Shown piece after piece: positions 25,594-32,403 of a DNA stretch of 64,000 bases. Position numbers and translations under genes: made by a program. Every line of letters begins with the position of its first letter. Position 1 is the stretch's first letter. Below the pieces are notes generated by a model. That model did no database searches. It was not told the origin of the DNA and saw only the letters and a list, made by a program, of their open reading frames with translations. The DNA lies in IMG/VR virus record IMGVR_UViG_3300024348_000017, positions 1-64,000 of that record; one strand, 5' to 3'. This DNA is from a virus.

Positions 25594-25887
25594 TTATGCA
25601 ACTACTTTCTTACGTTTGTCTACATACTGAGCATTATAATGTTCAATTATCGGCTTCATGTGTGCATCGATCTTCTCACAGTCGGCTTTCGTCTCATCAC
25701 TAGCCCAATTGAACGTTACCGCTTCTTGATAGCTACGGTTCCATTCGATCGAATTATCTATCGATTCACCTGGTTTCTGGAACGTGATCGAGCCATGGAA
25801 CCCATCGTCCTCGATTATGTATCCTAACTCCTGAACGAATTCACATACTTTGTACGTGATTGCTCTAACGATTTCTTTCTTATTCAT
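25594..25887 (-). CDS. 97-residue hypothetical protein
   Basis: A mixed helix/strand protein with no hydrophobic leader; basic at both ends (MNKKEIVRAIT and VDKRKKVVA), acidic in the middle. Own promoter upstream. Nothing recognised. Confidence 0.55.
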   Translation of the reverse strand: MNKKEIVRAITYKVCEFVQELGYIIEDDGFHGSITFQKPGESIDNSIEWNRSYQEAVTFNWASDETKADCEKIDAHMKPIIEHYNAQYVDKRKKVVA

Positions 25888-25911
25888 ACTTTTAATTTTT
25901 ATTACGTCGTA

Positions 25912-25933
25912 AATATACGAACGGGACTCCGCC
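25912..25933 (-). promoter_or_regulatory. Accessory-type promoter (GGCG variant)
   Basis: Core TATATTTACGACG with GGCG instead of GGCA at 12 bases. Upstream of the 97-residue gene. Confidence 0.55.
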
Positions 25934-25942
25934 CCGCCCCAT

Positions 25943-26221
25943 CTAGCTATTATATTTAGCTAGACAGGTAGGACATCCTATGTGATCGACACCTTCCATC
26001 TTCACCCAGTTACTGGATAGCATCGGACGACCACACATGGTACTGTATTCACCCGATTGAGCGATGTGTGCAGTGTCACTCCAGACATCACCTCGTCCCC
26101 CGAATGCATAATGCTGTGGTCTTAGATCACTGATCTTTAAACGGTTATTTACTGCAGCAGCTGCTTCGATCACATCTACTTGTCTTTCCATTTCTCTAAC
26201 TTGTTTAGTTAACATACTCAT
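25943..26221 (-). CDS. Small protein with a putative zinc site
   Basis: 92 residues from the ATG at 26221. The longer frame (start 26272) merely translates the promoter, recognisable by the peptide SYID. The C-terminal half has TMCGRPM and IGCPTCLAKY, giving Cys and Cys-x2-Cys that could bind zinc. The N-terminal half is helical (LTKQVREMERQVDVIEAAAAV). A nucleic-acid-binding role is possible. Confidence 0.6.
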   Translation of the reverse strand: MSMLTKQVREMERQVDVIEAAAAVNNRLKISDLRPQHYAFGGRGDVWSDTAHIAQSGEYSTMCGRPMLSSNWVKMEGVDHIGCPTCLAKYNS

Positions 26222-26236
26222 TAATTTTATACCATC

Positions 26237-26258
26237 AATGTACGACCGTAACCCTGCC
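26237..26258 (-). promoter_or_regulatory. Accessory-type promoter GGCA-N12-TACATT
   Basis: GGCA at 26255-26258, 12 bases, TACATTGATGG. Drives the gene starting at 26221. Confidence 0.7.
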
Positions 26259-26324
26259 CTGCCCCATTTCATTTAATTATTTTAAATACATTTTAGTGGT
26301 GGGTGGGGAAGTCTGTGAGCAGAA

Positions 26325-26390
26325 GGGACGTACGTCCCAGAAACGCTAGTGAGCCACACACAGCGAAAGAGCCGGGTAGAAACCCAGCTC
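26325..26390 (-). terminator. Structured intergenic region: two hairpins
   Basis: A 9-bp hairpin (GAGCTGGGT/ACCCGGCTC, loop TTCT; 26369-26390) followed by TTTCGC, and 30 bases further a perfect 14-bp palindrome GGGACGTACGTCCC (26325-26338). Both follow the 80-residue gene. A double terminator is likely; a small structured RNA cannot be excluded. Confidence 0.55.
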
Positions 26391-26454
26391 AATCTAACCA
26401 TTAAAAATTAAAAGTATGAACCTTCTTTGGGTGTAATGGATCACCCGTAATTAT

Positions 26455-26697
26455 TTATGCTTCAGCTATCGGTGTATTTCCGCTCAGTGCAGATGCGATC
26501 ATAGCATCACTGGCTTCCTCACCCTCACTGGCTCTCATTTCCAGAGCCATCAGGGCCATCACGATCACTTCCTTAATATCTTTATTATCGTTCATCACGT
26601 TCGCGAATAAATTCATCAATTCACCTCCCGAACCTTCACACTCAACTGCAATTTGATCTTCTTCTGTCATTCGTACGTTAAAAAATGGTAAGCTCAT
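26455..26697 (-). CDS. 80-residue acidic hypothetical protein
   Basis: Acidic and Met-rich, with a helical centre (GELMNLFANVMNDNKDIKEVIVMALMALEMRAS). GTTATG start context. A promoter-like TATATTGACC lies at 26738-26743 without the upstream GGCA. No family recognised. Confidence 0.55.
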   Translation of the reverse strand: MSLPFFNVRMTEEDQIAVECEGSGGELMNLFANVMNDNKDIKEVIVMALMALEMRASEGEEASDAMIASALSGNTPIAEA

Positions 26698-26773
26698 AAC
26701 TTAAAATTTAAATGTTTATTTAATTATTTATAGGGTCAATATATGACCTTTTACTCTGAATTCCAAATCCACT

Positions 26774-26989
26774 TTACAAGTAAACTGATTGTTTTACCCC
26801 ATGGAGTGAACTCACCCTCAACTCACGGTACCAGCTGAATTCGTCTGGTTGCGTCTGGGGCTCCACTGTGCGCACTGGTTGCTTCACACCGTACTCCAGA
26901 TTGATTGTTTCACCCTCGACTCTAACGCCGAACAAAAAAATCGTAACCCACTGTAATAAATTGAACGTGTATCCGAATAACTTAATCAT
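26774..26989 (-). CDS. 71-residue hypothetical protein
   Basis: N-terminus hydrophobic (IKLFGYTFNLLQWVTIFLFGV), possibly one membrane helix, then a polar tail (VEPQTQPDEFSWYRELRVSS). No promoter of the common type is seen directly upstream. No family recognised. Confidence 0.5.
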   Translation of the reverse strand: MIKLFGYTFNLLQWVTIFLFGVRVEGETINLEYGVKQPVRTVEPQTQPDEFSWYRELRVSSLHGVKQSVYL

Positions 26990-27061
26990 AATTATTAATT
27001 TAATGGTTGTGTGAAAAAAAAATGAACGGCGGTGGATGGATCACACCCACCGCGTCCAGAA

Positions 27062-27307
27062 TTACGCTGTAACCGCTTCTGGTTTCACCTTCTTAGGTGC
27101 ACCACGCTTGATCACTTCACCGGCTGCAATTTTAGATGCACGATCGGCTAATTTCTTCTGGCGTGCTGATTCACCAGACGCTGGACGTCCCCTACCAATT
27201 GATCCACCCGCTGCTGCGCGTGCTGCTCTAGCTGCTAAACGTGCTTGACGTGCTGATGTTCCTACTACTGGACGACCTCTTTGTGTTGATTTGTTTTCTG
27301 TTGACAT
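27062..27307 (-). CDS. AT-hook repeat protein (short)
   Basis: 81 residues, Arg/Ala/Gly-rich. Two clear AT-hook cores (QRGRPVVG near residue 9 and GRGRPASG near 40) and a third degenerate one (KRGAPKK near 66) are separated by repeats of SARQ-x-RLA-x-RA. AT-hooks bind the minor groove of AT-rich DNA, which fits this phage genome. The gene is notably richer in G+C than its surroundings. Likely a nucleoid-type or regulatory protein. Confidence 0.75.
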   Translation of the reverse strand: MSTENKSTQRGRPVVGTSARQARLAARAARAAAGGSIGRGRPASGESARQKKLADRASKIAAGEVIKRGAPKKVKPEAVTA

Positions 27308-27343
27308 AACCTGTTTTTTTTTATTATTTAATTTTATATTATA

Positions 27344-27365
27344 AATGTCTGGACAAAACGTTGCC
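27344..27365 (-). promoter_or_regulatory. Accessory-type promoter GGCA-N12-GACATT
   Basis: GGCA at 27362-27365, 12 bases, GACATTTATAA. Upstream of the short AT-hook gene (27307). Confidence 0.6.
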
Positions 27366-27373
27366 CAAACAAC

Positions 27374-27580
27374 TTATTTAACGAATACCTTTTGCATTGT
27401 ATCTAAACCATAACTTACTCCGGCGTGAAAAATTTCCATTACATCTAACGCACCATCAACCTCAACGGATATCTTTACCTGTCCCGTTTCGTCTGGTTCA
27501 TTTAATACTACTATTTTATCACCCATATTTTTCTGTAGGTAAGATAAACGCTCTACTTGTGTGAAAATTTCTACTTTCAT
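27374..27580 (-). CDS. 68-residue hypothetical protein
   Basis: Mixed strand/helix (NMGDKIVVLNEPDETGQVKISVEVDGALDVMEIFHAG). GTTATG context and own promoter. Located between the two AT-hook genes; no family recognised. Confidence 0.55.
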   Translation of the reverse strand: MKVEIFTQVERLSYLQKNMGDKIVVLNEPDETGQVKISVEVDGALDVMEIFHAGVSYGLDTMQKVFVK

Positions 27581-27608
27581 AACTTTTATTTTAATTTATT
27601 ATACCATC

Positions 27609-27630
27609 AATGTACGAAAAAAACTCCGAC
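27609..27630 (-). promoter_or_regulatory. Accessory-type promoter (weak upstream element)
   Basis: Core TACATTGATGG; the upstream tetranucleotide is GTCG rather than GGCA. Drives the gene at 27580. Confidence 0.5.
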
Positions 27631-27640
27631 CGAACAAAAC

Positions 27641-28291
27641 CTATCGTCGAGTACTTTTCGGACGCCCACGTTTACCTCCAGTACGCACCTTAGTGGCTGC
27701 CTTCTGGCCGACCCTCTGGGTGATCACCGCTTGAGTAAGCGCTGGGCGTCCCCTTTTACCCGCGGGCTTCTTTTCTGCGGATACCACCCGTACAACAGTA
27801 CTAGCTGGTCTACCACGTTTCCCACCACTGCGCGTTGATCGTTCTATCTTAGCCGTGTCACGAGCTAATTTAACCGCTGGGTCCAGAGCTGGACGTCCCC
27901 TGCGTCCACCCTCAACTTTCACCTTCACCTTATCGCCGCGTAAAACAGCACGTTCAGCAGCTGCCGCCTCACGCTCCTCACGGCGCGTCATTAGGTCCAG
28001 TGTTGCTTGGTGCTTAATGAGTGCTGGATGCACAATCACCTGATCAATATCATAGTGTCGTACACCACCTCCATTATCGCGTACCTCAAAACCACCGTTT
28101 GGATAAAACCGAGCACCAGGCTCGTGTTGCTTTATTAATGTAAACGTCTCACCCGATTCATAAAAAAACGGGGCTGGGAGTACACGTTGTCCAGGACGGA
28201 AACGTAACAATTCGGGCTCCACATCCTCATACGCATTGTATGTGCCGAGCTTCGCTCCACCGACGATAAAATCTCTTTCTATTACTTTCAT
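27641..28291 (-). CDS. AT-hook repeat protein (four hooks)
   Basis: 216 residues from the ATG at 28291; an upstream in-frame Met only translates the promoter (SYID peptide). Residues 1-100 form a globular domain without a recognised family. The C-terminal half is basic with four AT-hooks: RRGRPA near 130, GKRGRPAS near 157-164, GKRGRPAL near 178-185 and GKRGRPKS near 206-213. Four minor-groove contacts would let it bind or bridge AT-rich DNA. The gene is G+C-rich, especially in the hook region. Possible roles are genome compaction, gene regulation or counteracting host silencing. Confidence 0.8.
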   Translation of the reverse strand: MKVIERDFIVGGAKLGTYNAYEDVEPELLRFRPGQRVLPAPFFYESGETFTLIKQHEPGARFYPNGGFEVRDNGGGVRHYDIDQVIVHPALIKHQATLDLMTRREEREAAAAERAVLRGDKVKVKVEGGRRGRPALDPAVKLARDTAKIERSTRSGGKRGRPASTVVRVVSAEKKPAGKRGRPALTQAVITQRVGQKAATKVRTGGKRGRPKSTRR

Positions 28292-28312
28292 ATCTTTAAT
28301 TATTATAACGTC

Positions 28313-28334
28313 AATATACGAACAAAACTCTGCC
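28313..28334 (-). promoter_or_regulatory. Accessory-type promoter GGCA-N12-TATATT
   Basis: GGCA at 28331-28334, 12 bases, TATATTGACG; also TTTG 20 bases before the core, giving a Bacteroidota-like -33/-7 arrangement. Drives the four-hook AT-hook gene. Confidence 0.75.
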
Positions 28335-28732
28335 ACAACAAAACACTATACACATACAAAAAAACAAATGAAATTGGGTGGAAGATACGACTCCACTTTG
28401 ACAAAACCAAACTTACTTTACGACAAAAAAGTTATAGACGCGGTGAAGGTACGACAAAATCTTGCCCACTCCAAATTTAGTTGTGCGTCACAAAAGCGCA
28501 GTCGTGCGTCACAAAAATAGGGATGTGGGGGACAAAATGTTCATAAAGAAAAGTGTGGAGTGCGTGCAGAAAAAACAGGACGAAACCCAATCACCAACAC
28601 CCATTATCAACCAACTCGTCACATACTATAATACAACCGAACAAAATATTACGCTATTACAAAACAACGTTGATATATGTTGGACAAAAGTGGTACATGT
28701 TGCTACAAAAATTTAACTAATGTGTGACAAAA
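28322..28732. repeat. Non-coding block with 15 ACAAAA hexamers
   Basis: No supported gene in 28337-28728. ACAAAA (often GACAAAA) occurs at 28322, 28338, 28356, 28401, 28423, 28454, 28490, 28511, 28532, 28641, 28659, 28684, 28705 and 28727, plus overlapping A-tracts near 28361. A 13-bp direct repeat GTGCGTCACAAAA lies at 28483 and 28504. It is bounded by a terminator and a promoter. Candidate origin, protein-binding array or untranslated RNA. Confidence 0.6.
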
Positions 28733-28760
28733 AAGCGCGTTATTTGCGCAGTAAACGCGC
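28729..28760 (-). terminator. Rho-independent terminator
   Basis: Minus-strand GCGCGTT...AACGCGC stem (7 bp) followed by TTTTTT. Ends the transcript through the gene at 28778. Confidence 0.8.
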
Positions 28761-28777
28761 AAAAAAACGCATGTAAT

Positions 28778-29062
28778 CTACGATTTAACTATTTGCTCGT
28801 ATGGTACCCAATCGTAAGTAGCGTCGAATTTATTAGGTAATGCTAACAAAAACTCGTCGTTATGACCCTTAGCTATTCCTACCGTCCCATATCCCTCACA
28901 AATGTACGCTACCATAAACCCAGGTTTCAATTTGCTATATTCCTCTACCATATCGAAATCCCAAGGCATGTCCGAATCATTTTCGTCACACCATTGCTTA
29001 CTAAAGTCTGCCATCTTATTATTATTTACTGTTATTAATCTGAATTTACGTTTCGTTCCCAT
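28778..29062 (-). CDS. 94-residue hypothetical protein
   Basis: Basic N-terminus (GTKRKFRLITVNNNK), then an acidic-aromatic segment (CDENDSDMPWDFDMVEEYS) and a beta-type end. Last gene of the cluster 28778-30413, before a strong terminator. No family recognised. Confidence 0.55.
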   Translation of the reverse strand: MGTKRKFRLITVNNNKMADFSKQWCDENDSDMPWDFDMVEEYSKLKPGFMVAYICEGYGTVGIAKGHNDEFLLALPNKFDATYDWVPYEQIVKS

Positions 29063-29092
29063 ACTAGTGTTTGTAAATAATCACTATTGTGA

Positions 29093-29446
29093 TTAGTGCT
29101 TGTGTGGTGATCTGAATTGTATATGTTTCCCTATAGCGTCCTCGTCTGCCTCCTCGTTCGTTACATAATGCGTTCCTTCGTTTCCGTTCTGCCCTATAAC
29201 ATCCATTCGTTTATTCGCTTCTTCCTCGTCCCAACTATCCGCATCATGATTTACACACGGATATTTCTTGATGTTGATTTCCATTCTATTATTTACCTTA
29301 TAATCAAATATCATTCCCTCTAATGCATCTTTTACCAAATTAATATCATGGTTAAAGATCATATTCATATAGCCTTTATAATCAATATGTGCAATTGAGT
29401 AGTTGCCCTTATCGTCTATTAATTTCAATTCAATTTCTTTTATCAT
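29093..29446 (-). CDS. 117-residue hypothetical protein
   Basis: Begins with amphipathic strands (IKEIELKLIDDKGNYSIAHIDYKGY); the C-terminus is charged and His-rich. One base separates it from the next gene upstream. No family recognised. Confidence 0.55.
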   Translation of the reverse strand: MIKEIELKLIDDKGNYSIAHIDYKGYMNMIFNHDINLVKDALEGMIFDYKVNNRMEINIKKYPCVNHDADSWDEEEANKRMDVIGQNGNEGTHYVTNEEADEDAIGKHIQFRSPHKH

Positions 29447-29447
29447 C

Positions 29448-29663
29448 TTAATATTGTTTTATGTTATCAATATACGCTTGGTCCATTGCCTCCTCCATCT
29501 GTTTCCCAATGTTGAATACCTTTATCTGTAGTTCCTTAATCTTATCCTCATATTCATCCATCAATTCCTGATCGGTCACGTCTAGTCTTAGTCTACTCTC
29601 ATACCAATTTAATTGCTCTAAATAGCGATCATACATCGCCTTCATATCTGCTATACTAATCAT
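29448..29663 (-). CDS. 71-residue coiled-coil protein
   Basis: Almost entirely helical and charged (MYDRYLEQLNWYESRLRLDV, LMDEYEDKIKELQIKVFNIGKQMEEAMDQAY). It abuts the neighbouring genes. No family recognised. Confidence 0.55.
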   Translation of the reverse strand: MISIADMKAMYDRYLEQLNWYESRLRLDVTDQELMDEYEDKIKELQIKVFNIGKQMEEAMDQAYIDNIKQY

Positions 29664-29851
29664 TATCCTACATTTATTTCGTCTAATTTAACTTTACCAT
29701 TTTGCCAATCCACCCATTGCTCATATGATAATGATTTAACCTTATCTGCATCAATACCATACTTCTCTATTGCTTCTGCTCCATATCGATCAATGTAATC
29801 ATCAACTACTTTCATATATCGTCTATAATCAAGTTCGGTATATATTTTCAT
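29663..29851 (-). CDS. 62-residue hypothetical protein
   Basis: Tyr-rich and helical (YTELDYRRYMKVVDDYIDRYGAEAIEKYGIDADK). Overlaps the next gene by one base. No family recognised. Confidence 0.55.
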   Translation of the reverse strand: MKIYTELDYRRYMKVVDDYIDRYGAEAIEKYGIDADKVKSLSYEQWVDWQNGKVKLDEINVG

Positions 29852-29857
29852 TTATCC

Positions 29858-30211
29858 TTATTTATCAATTATTGTATATGCACCCCCTAACTCAATACTA
29901 TTACCATTTTCATCCCTGAACCATATTCTATCATTGTTATATCCATATCCTATCCTCGTTGTGTGGTATATTGTTCCATCTGCTGCTCGTACCTCATAGT
30001 TGTGGTGTTCTGCTGGTAATGTTGCTAGTAGGTAGAATATTACTCCTACTAGTGTTAGGAATATTAACCACTTACTGAATTTTACTAGCTGTGGTAATGT
30101 AGTTGGTTCTTCGTTTCTTTCTGTAAATAGTCCCATATTATATATTTTATCTCTATCATGATCAAATCCTATCTTCTCAACTTCTTTCTCTGTTATTTTT
30201 ACCTTATTCAT
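29858..30211 (-). CDS. Single-pass membrane protein
   Basis: 117 residues. A polar, probably cytoplasmic N-terminus (KITEKEVEKIGFDHDRDK), one hydrophobic helix near residues 48-68 (WLIFLTLVGVIFYLLATL), then a polar C-terminal domain with strands (EVRAADGTIYHTTRIGYGYNND). It overlaps the upstream gene by eight bases. Function unknown. Confidence 0.6.
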   Translation of the reverse strand: MNKVKITEKEVEKIGFDHDRDKIYNMGLFTERNEEPTTLPQLVKFSKWLIFLTLVGVIFYLLATLPAEHHNYEVRAADGTIYHTTRIGYGYNNDRIWFRDENGNSIELGGAYTIIDK

Positions 30212-30413
30212 TATGTGCTGGGTTATCGTTTGCCTCTAATGCTTCGTTATAACCATCAATATGTCCTTGATCGTATGCTCGTTCCTTCTCTGTTTCTAAT
30301 ATTGTTTCGTCCTCTTCCCTAAGCGTTTCAACTAGGTTCTCAAATGATGTATTCGTTTCGTATCGTTTCCTAATGTATGCTATTAGTTGCTCTAATGGTG
30401 TTAAATTATTCAT
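30204..30413 (-). CDS. 69-residue acidic protein
   Basis: Helical and acidic (FENLVETLREEDETILETEKERAYDQGHIDGYNEALEAND). The ACGTATATACG just upstream (30420-30432) may be a promoter core. No family recognised. Confidence 0.55.
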   Translation of the reverse strand: MNNLTPLEQLIAYIRKRYETNTSFENLVETLREEDETILETEKERAYDQGHIDGYNEALEANDNPAHNE

Positions 30414-30474
30414 AATGAATCGTATATACGTATTTAAGTATTGTGTGGTGTGTCCACCACTTTGAGGCTGAATT

Positions 30475-30717
30475 TTAGGGTGCGATCATTTGTTTCAATA
30501 TTGCATCTGCTCGTTCTTCTAATTCGAACCATTCCATGTCACTATAGTCTGCGTTATAGCATTCGAATTTAATTTCTTTACTTTTACGACCCATATCTAT
30601 AAGTACTAGTACATTGTATTCGTCTCCTAAGTTACGTCCCATTGTTTCTTTAACTCGGTCTGCACTGTCACGTGGAAATTGAGTAGGTAGTCTTACTATG
30701 AATATTGGTTTAGCCAT
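30475..30717 (-). CDS. 80-residue hypothetical protein
   Basis: Compact alpha/beta pattern (KPIFIVRLPTQFPRDSADRVKETM, EYNVLVLIDMG, then an acidic helix EWFELEERADAIL). One base from the next gene. No family recognised. Confidence 0.55.
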   Translation of the reverse strand: MAKPIFIVRLPTQFPRDSADRVKETMGRNLGDEYNVLVLIDMGRKSKEIKFECYNADYSDMEWFELEERADAILKQMIAP

Positions 30718-30718
30718 G

Positions 30719-30958
30719 TTATTTTATATTTTTGTCTTGTTTCCACTTAGTATTCTTATCATTCTCATTTAACGCCTCTTCTATTAGGTTACGTAGTGTT
30801 TTGGACATGTAATATAATCCAAGTATCGCTCCTACTACTAACATTATCCCAATTACATAAGCCGGAAATATGAATATGAATACTAGTATTGCTATTAGTA
30901 TTGACATTATAGTCATTGTAATTTTATTTGCTCGTTTTCTATTATTAGTAGTCTCCAT
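30719..30958 (-). CDS. Two-helix membrane protein
   Basis: 79 residues. Hydrophobic stretches at about 13-31 (ITMTIMSILIAILVFIFIF) and 33-50 (AYVIGIMLVVGAILGLYY), then a charged tail. It overlaps the next gene by 14 bases. No family recognised. Confidence 0.55.
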   Translation of the reverse strand: METTNNRKRANKITMTIMSILIAILVFIFIFPAYVIGIMLVVGAILGLYYMSKTLRNLIEEALNENDKNTKWKQDKNIK

Positions 30959-31139
30959 TTTGAATGAATTTTGATTTAAATTGCATATCGTGATTTAATT
31001 GGTCTTCCGCTAATATACGTTCTTTATTTTGCTCCCACCACTGCTCGAATTTTCTACGTGGTTCGTTGATTTGTATTTCCATTTGTTCTTGTTCCCATTG
31101 TATAACGTTTGGGTCCTTGTCGTTGTTGTAAATTGCCAT
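30945..31139 (-). CDS. 64-residue charged protein
   Basis: Helical, Gln/Glu/Trp-rich (VIQWEQEQMEIQINEPRRKFEQWWEQNKER). Overlaps the membrane-protein gene. No family recognised. Confidence 0.55.
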   Translation of the reverse strand: MAIYNNDKDPNVIQWEQEQMEIQINEPRRKFEQWWEQNKERILAEDQLNHDMQFKSKFIQNGDY

Positions 31140-31186
31140 ACTATTTAATTTTATTTATGTTGGTTTTCGTAGCGTTGTTCGTCTTG

Positions 31187-31468
31187 TTATAATGATGCTT
31201 TATAATCTTCATCTGCATCAGCATTACTTATTACTCTGTATTGTCCATTTACTATTCTATCGTCTTCAGTAAAGCCAGCACTGTCATATTCTGGTTCATC
31301 ATCTTCATTACTATCCATTTCATATATTACTAAATCGATTTCATCACGTACTTTGTCTATTAGGTTATTTACTGCATTAGCGTCTAATAGTTTGTGTTCT
31401 GAATAGTGTGTTATTGCTATGTTTAAGCAGTAATACATTTCGTTTAATTCCTTTAATGTTAATTTCAT
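31187..31468 (-). CDS. 93-residue hypothetical protein
   Basis: Start set at 31468 (MKLTLKELNEM); the longer frame translates the promoter, giving the peptide SYID. Helical N-terminal half (LDANAVNNLIDKVRDEIDLVIYEM), acidic C-terminus (DSNEDDEPEYDSAGFTEDD). Own perfect promoter. No family recognised. Confidence 0.6.
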   Translation of the reverse strand: MKLTLKELNEMYYCLNIAITHYSEHKLLDANAVNNLIDKVRDEIDLVIYEMDSNEDDEPEYDSAGFTEDDRIVNGQYRVISNADADEDYKASL

Positions 31469-31489
31469 ATTTTTTAATTTTATAACGTC

Positions 31490-31511
31490 AATGTACGAAC
31501 GGAGCCCTGCC
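31490..31511 (-). promoter_or_regulatory. Accessory-type promoter GGCA-N12-TACATT
   Basis: GGCA at 31508-31511, 12 bases, TACATTGACG. Drives the gene at 31468. Confidence 0.75.
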
Positions 31512-31518
31512 AAGCACT

Positions 31519-31544
31519 AAGGAAGCGCCTTAATGGCGCTCCTT
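31519..31544 (-). terminator. Terminator-like hairpin
   Basis: AAGGAGCGCC/GGCGCTTCCTT with one bulged base and a 5-base loop, just after the stop at 31556. No clear T-tract follows. Confidence 0.5.
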
Positions 31545-31555
31545 AATATACTTGA

Positions 31556-32341
31556 CTATTTACTAATCAATGTTAATTTATCTGTATCGGCACATAACTG
31601 CTTAAATTCATCCGCTGTTATGTTATTCATATTATCTACTCTAATTGTGTGTGACTCAATCATACCTGTTGTTAGGTTAGTAAGCGCTACACTGCTATTC
31701 TCACCTGTTAAGATATATTGATTCTCATCTTCATGTTTATATCTGTTACCTACTTTATGGGTAATGAATAGTTCTGGAAAATCAGATTCAATTTGGTCTT
31801 TAAGGAATGATACTTTAGCTAATTCTTTGATTTGCTCTAGGCTTGATACTACGATCGCTTTCATACTGTATTGTTTTAATTGGTTATCGTCAATATACGA
31901 TTTCTGTTCTGCCCCAACTAATACTAGATCACGTTCATTGTAGCTATTTGTTTCGCCATTCGACCAAGCAACATATATACCTAAATCACAATTTTTAATA
32001 TCACTAATAATACCATCGGTATCAATTGGATTCCAAGTATTTTCAACACCATACCAAATTGAATCATCACTAATCATTACTTTATCACCTACTTTGAATT
32101 TTGATTTCACTTTAGTCTCAGTTTGTTCTACTGCTGGGCAGAAATGAGCAGCGAATTTATCTTTAGGAATAACAATGTCTATACCTCGTCCTGATGCTTT
32201 GTCCATTAAATAACCATTAGGACCATAATCGTCCCAATAAACGAATTTTTGACCTACTCTACAACGATCACCATTGAAATCGGTAAAACCTTTGTAACAC
32301 TCATAAACGACGCCTTGTTGTGGCTTAATTGATTTACTCAT
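31556..32341 (-). CDS. Two-part protein read through an internal promoter
   Basis: 261 residues. The N-terminal part (residues 1-140) contains SH3/KOW-like strand patterns (RCRVGQKFVYWDDYG, KFKVGDKVMISDD, GIYVAWSNGETN). Residues about 142-159 (GAEQKSYIDDNQLKQYS) are the translation of a perfect accessory-type promoter. From Met at 31864 (MKAIVVSSLEQIKEL) a second, 102-residue unit follows that could be made from its own start. There is no stop codon between them. It may be a gene fusion through an intergenic promoter, or a gene with an internal start. Neither part is assigned a function. Confidence 0.6.
   Translation of the reverse strand: MSKSIKPQQGVVYECYKGFTDFNGDRCRVGQKFVYWDDYGPNGYLMDKASGRGIDIVIPKDKFAAHFCPAVEQTETKVKSKFKVGDKVMISDDSIWYGVENTWNPIDTDGIISDIKNCDLGIYVAWSNGETNSYNERDLVLVGAEQKSYIDDNQLKQYSMKAIVVSSLEQIKELAKVSFLKDQIESDFPELFITHKVGNRYKHEDENQYILTGENSSVALTNLTTGMIESHTIRVDNMNNITADEFKQLCADTDKLTLISK
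31892..31913 (-). promoter_or_regulatory. Accessory-type promoter inside a coding frame
   Basis: GGCA at 31910-31913, exactly 12 bases, TATATTGACG, then the ATG at 31864. It is translated in frame as ...SYID... by the 261-residue frame. Confidence 0.7.
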
Positions 32342-32377
32342 AACTTTTATTTTATTTTTAATTATTTAATATACGTC

Positions 32378-32399
32378 AATGTACGAACGGGACCCTGCC
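32378..32399 (-). promoter_or_regulatory. Accessory-type promoter GGCA-N12-TACATT
   Basis: GGCA at 32396-32399, 12 bases, TACATTGACG. Drives the gene at 32341. Confidence 0.75.
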
Positions 32400-32403
32400 C
32401 AAT

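Noticed and set aside
25943-28336. Longer N-termini of the proteins starting at 26221 and 28291 (containing SYID)
   Set aside because: The extra residues are the translation of the accessory promoter; the downstream ATG fits the promoter spacing.
28462-28716. Plus-strand frame of 84 codons in the ACAAAA block
   Set aside because: No promoter or start context on that strand, antisense to all neighbours, and its residues simply reflect the repeated hexamers.
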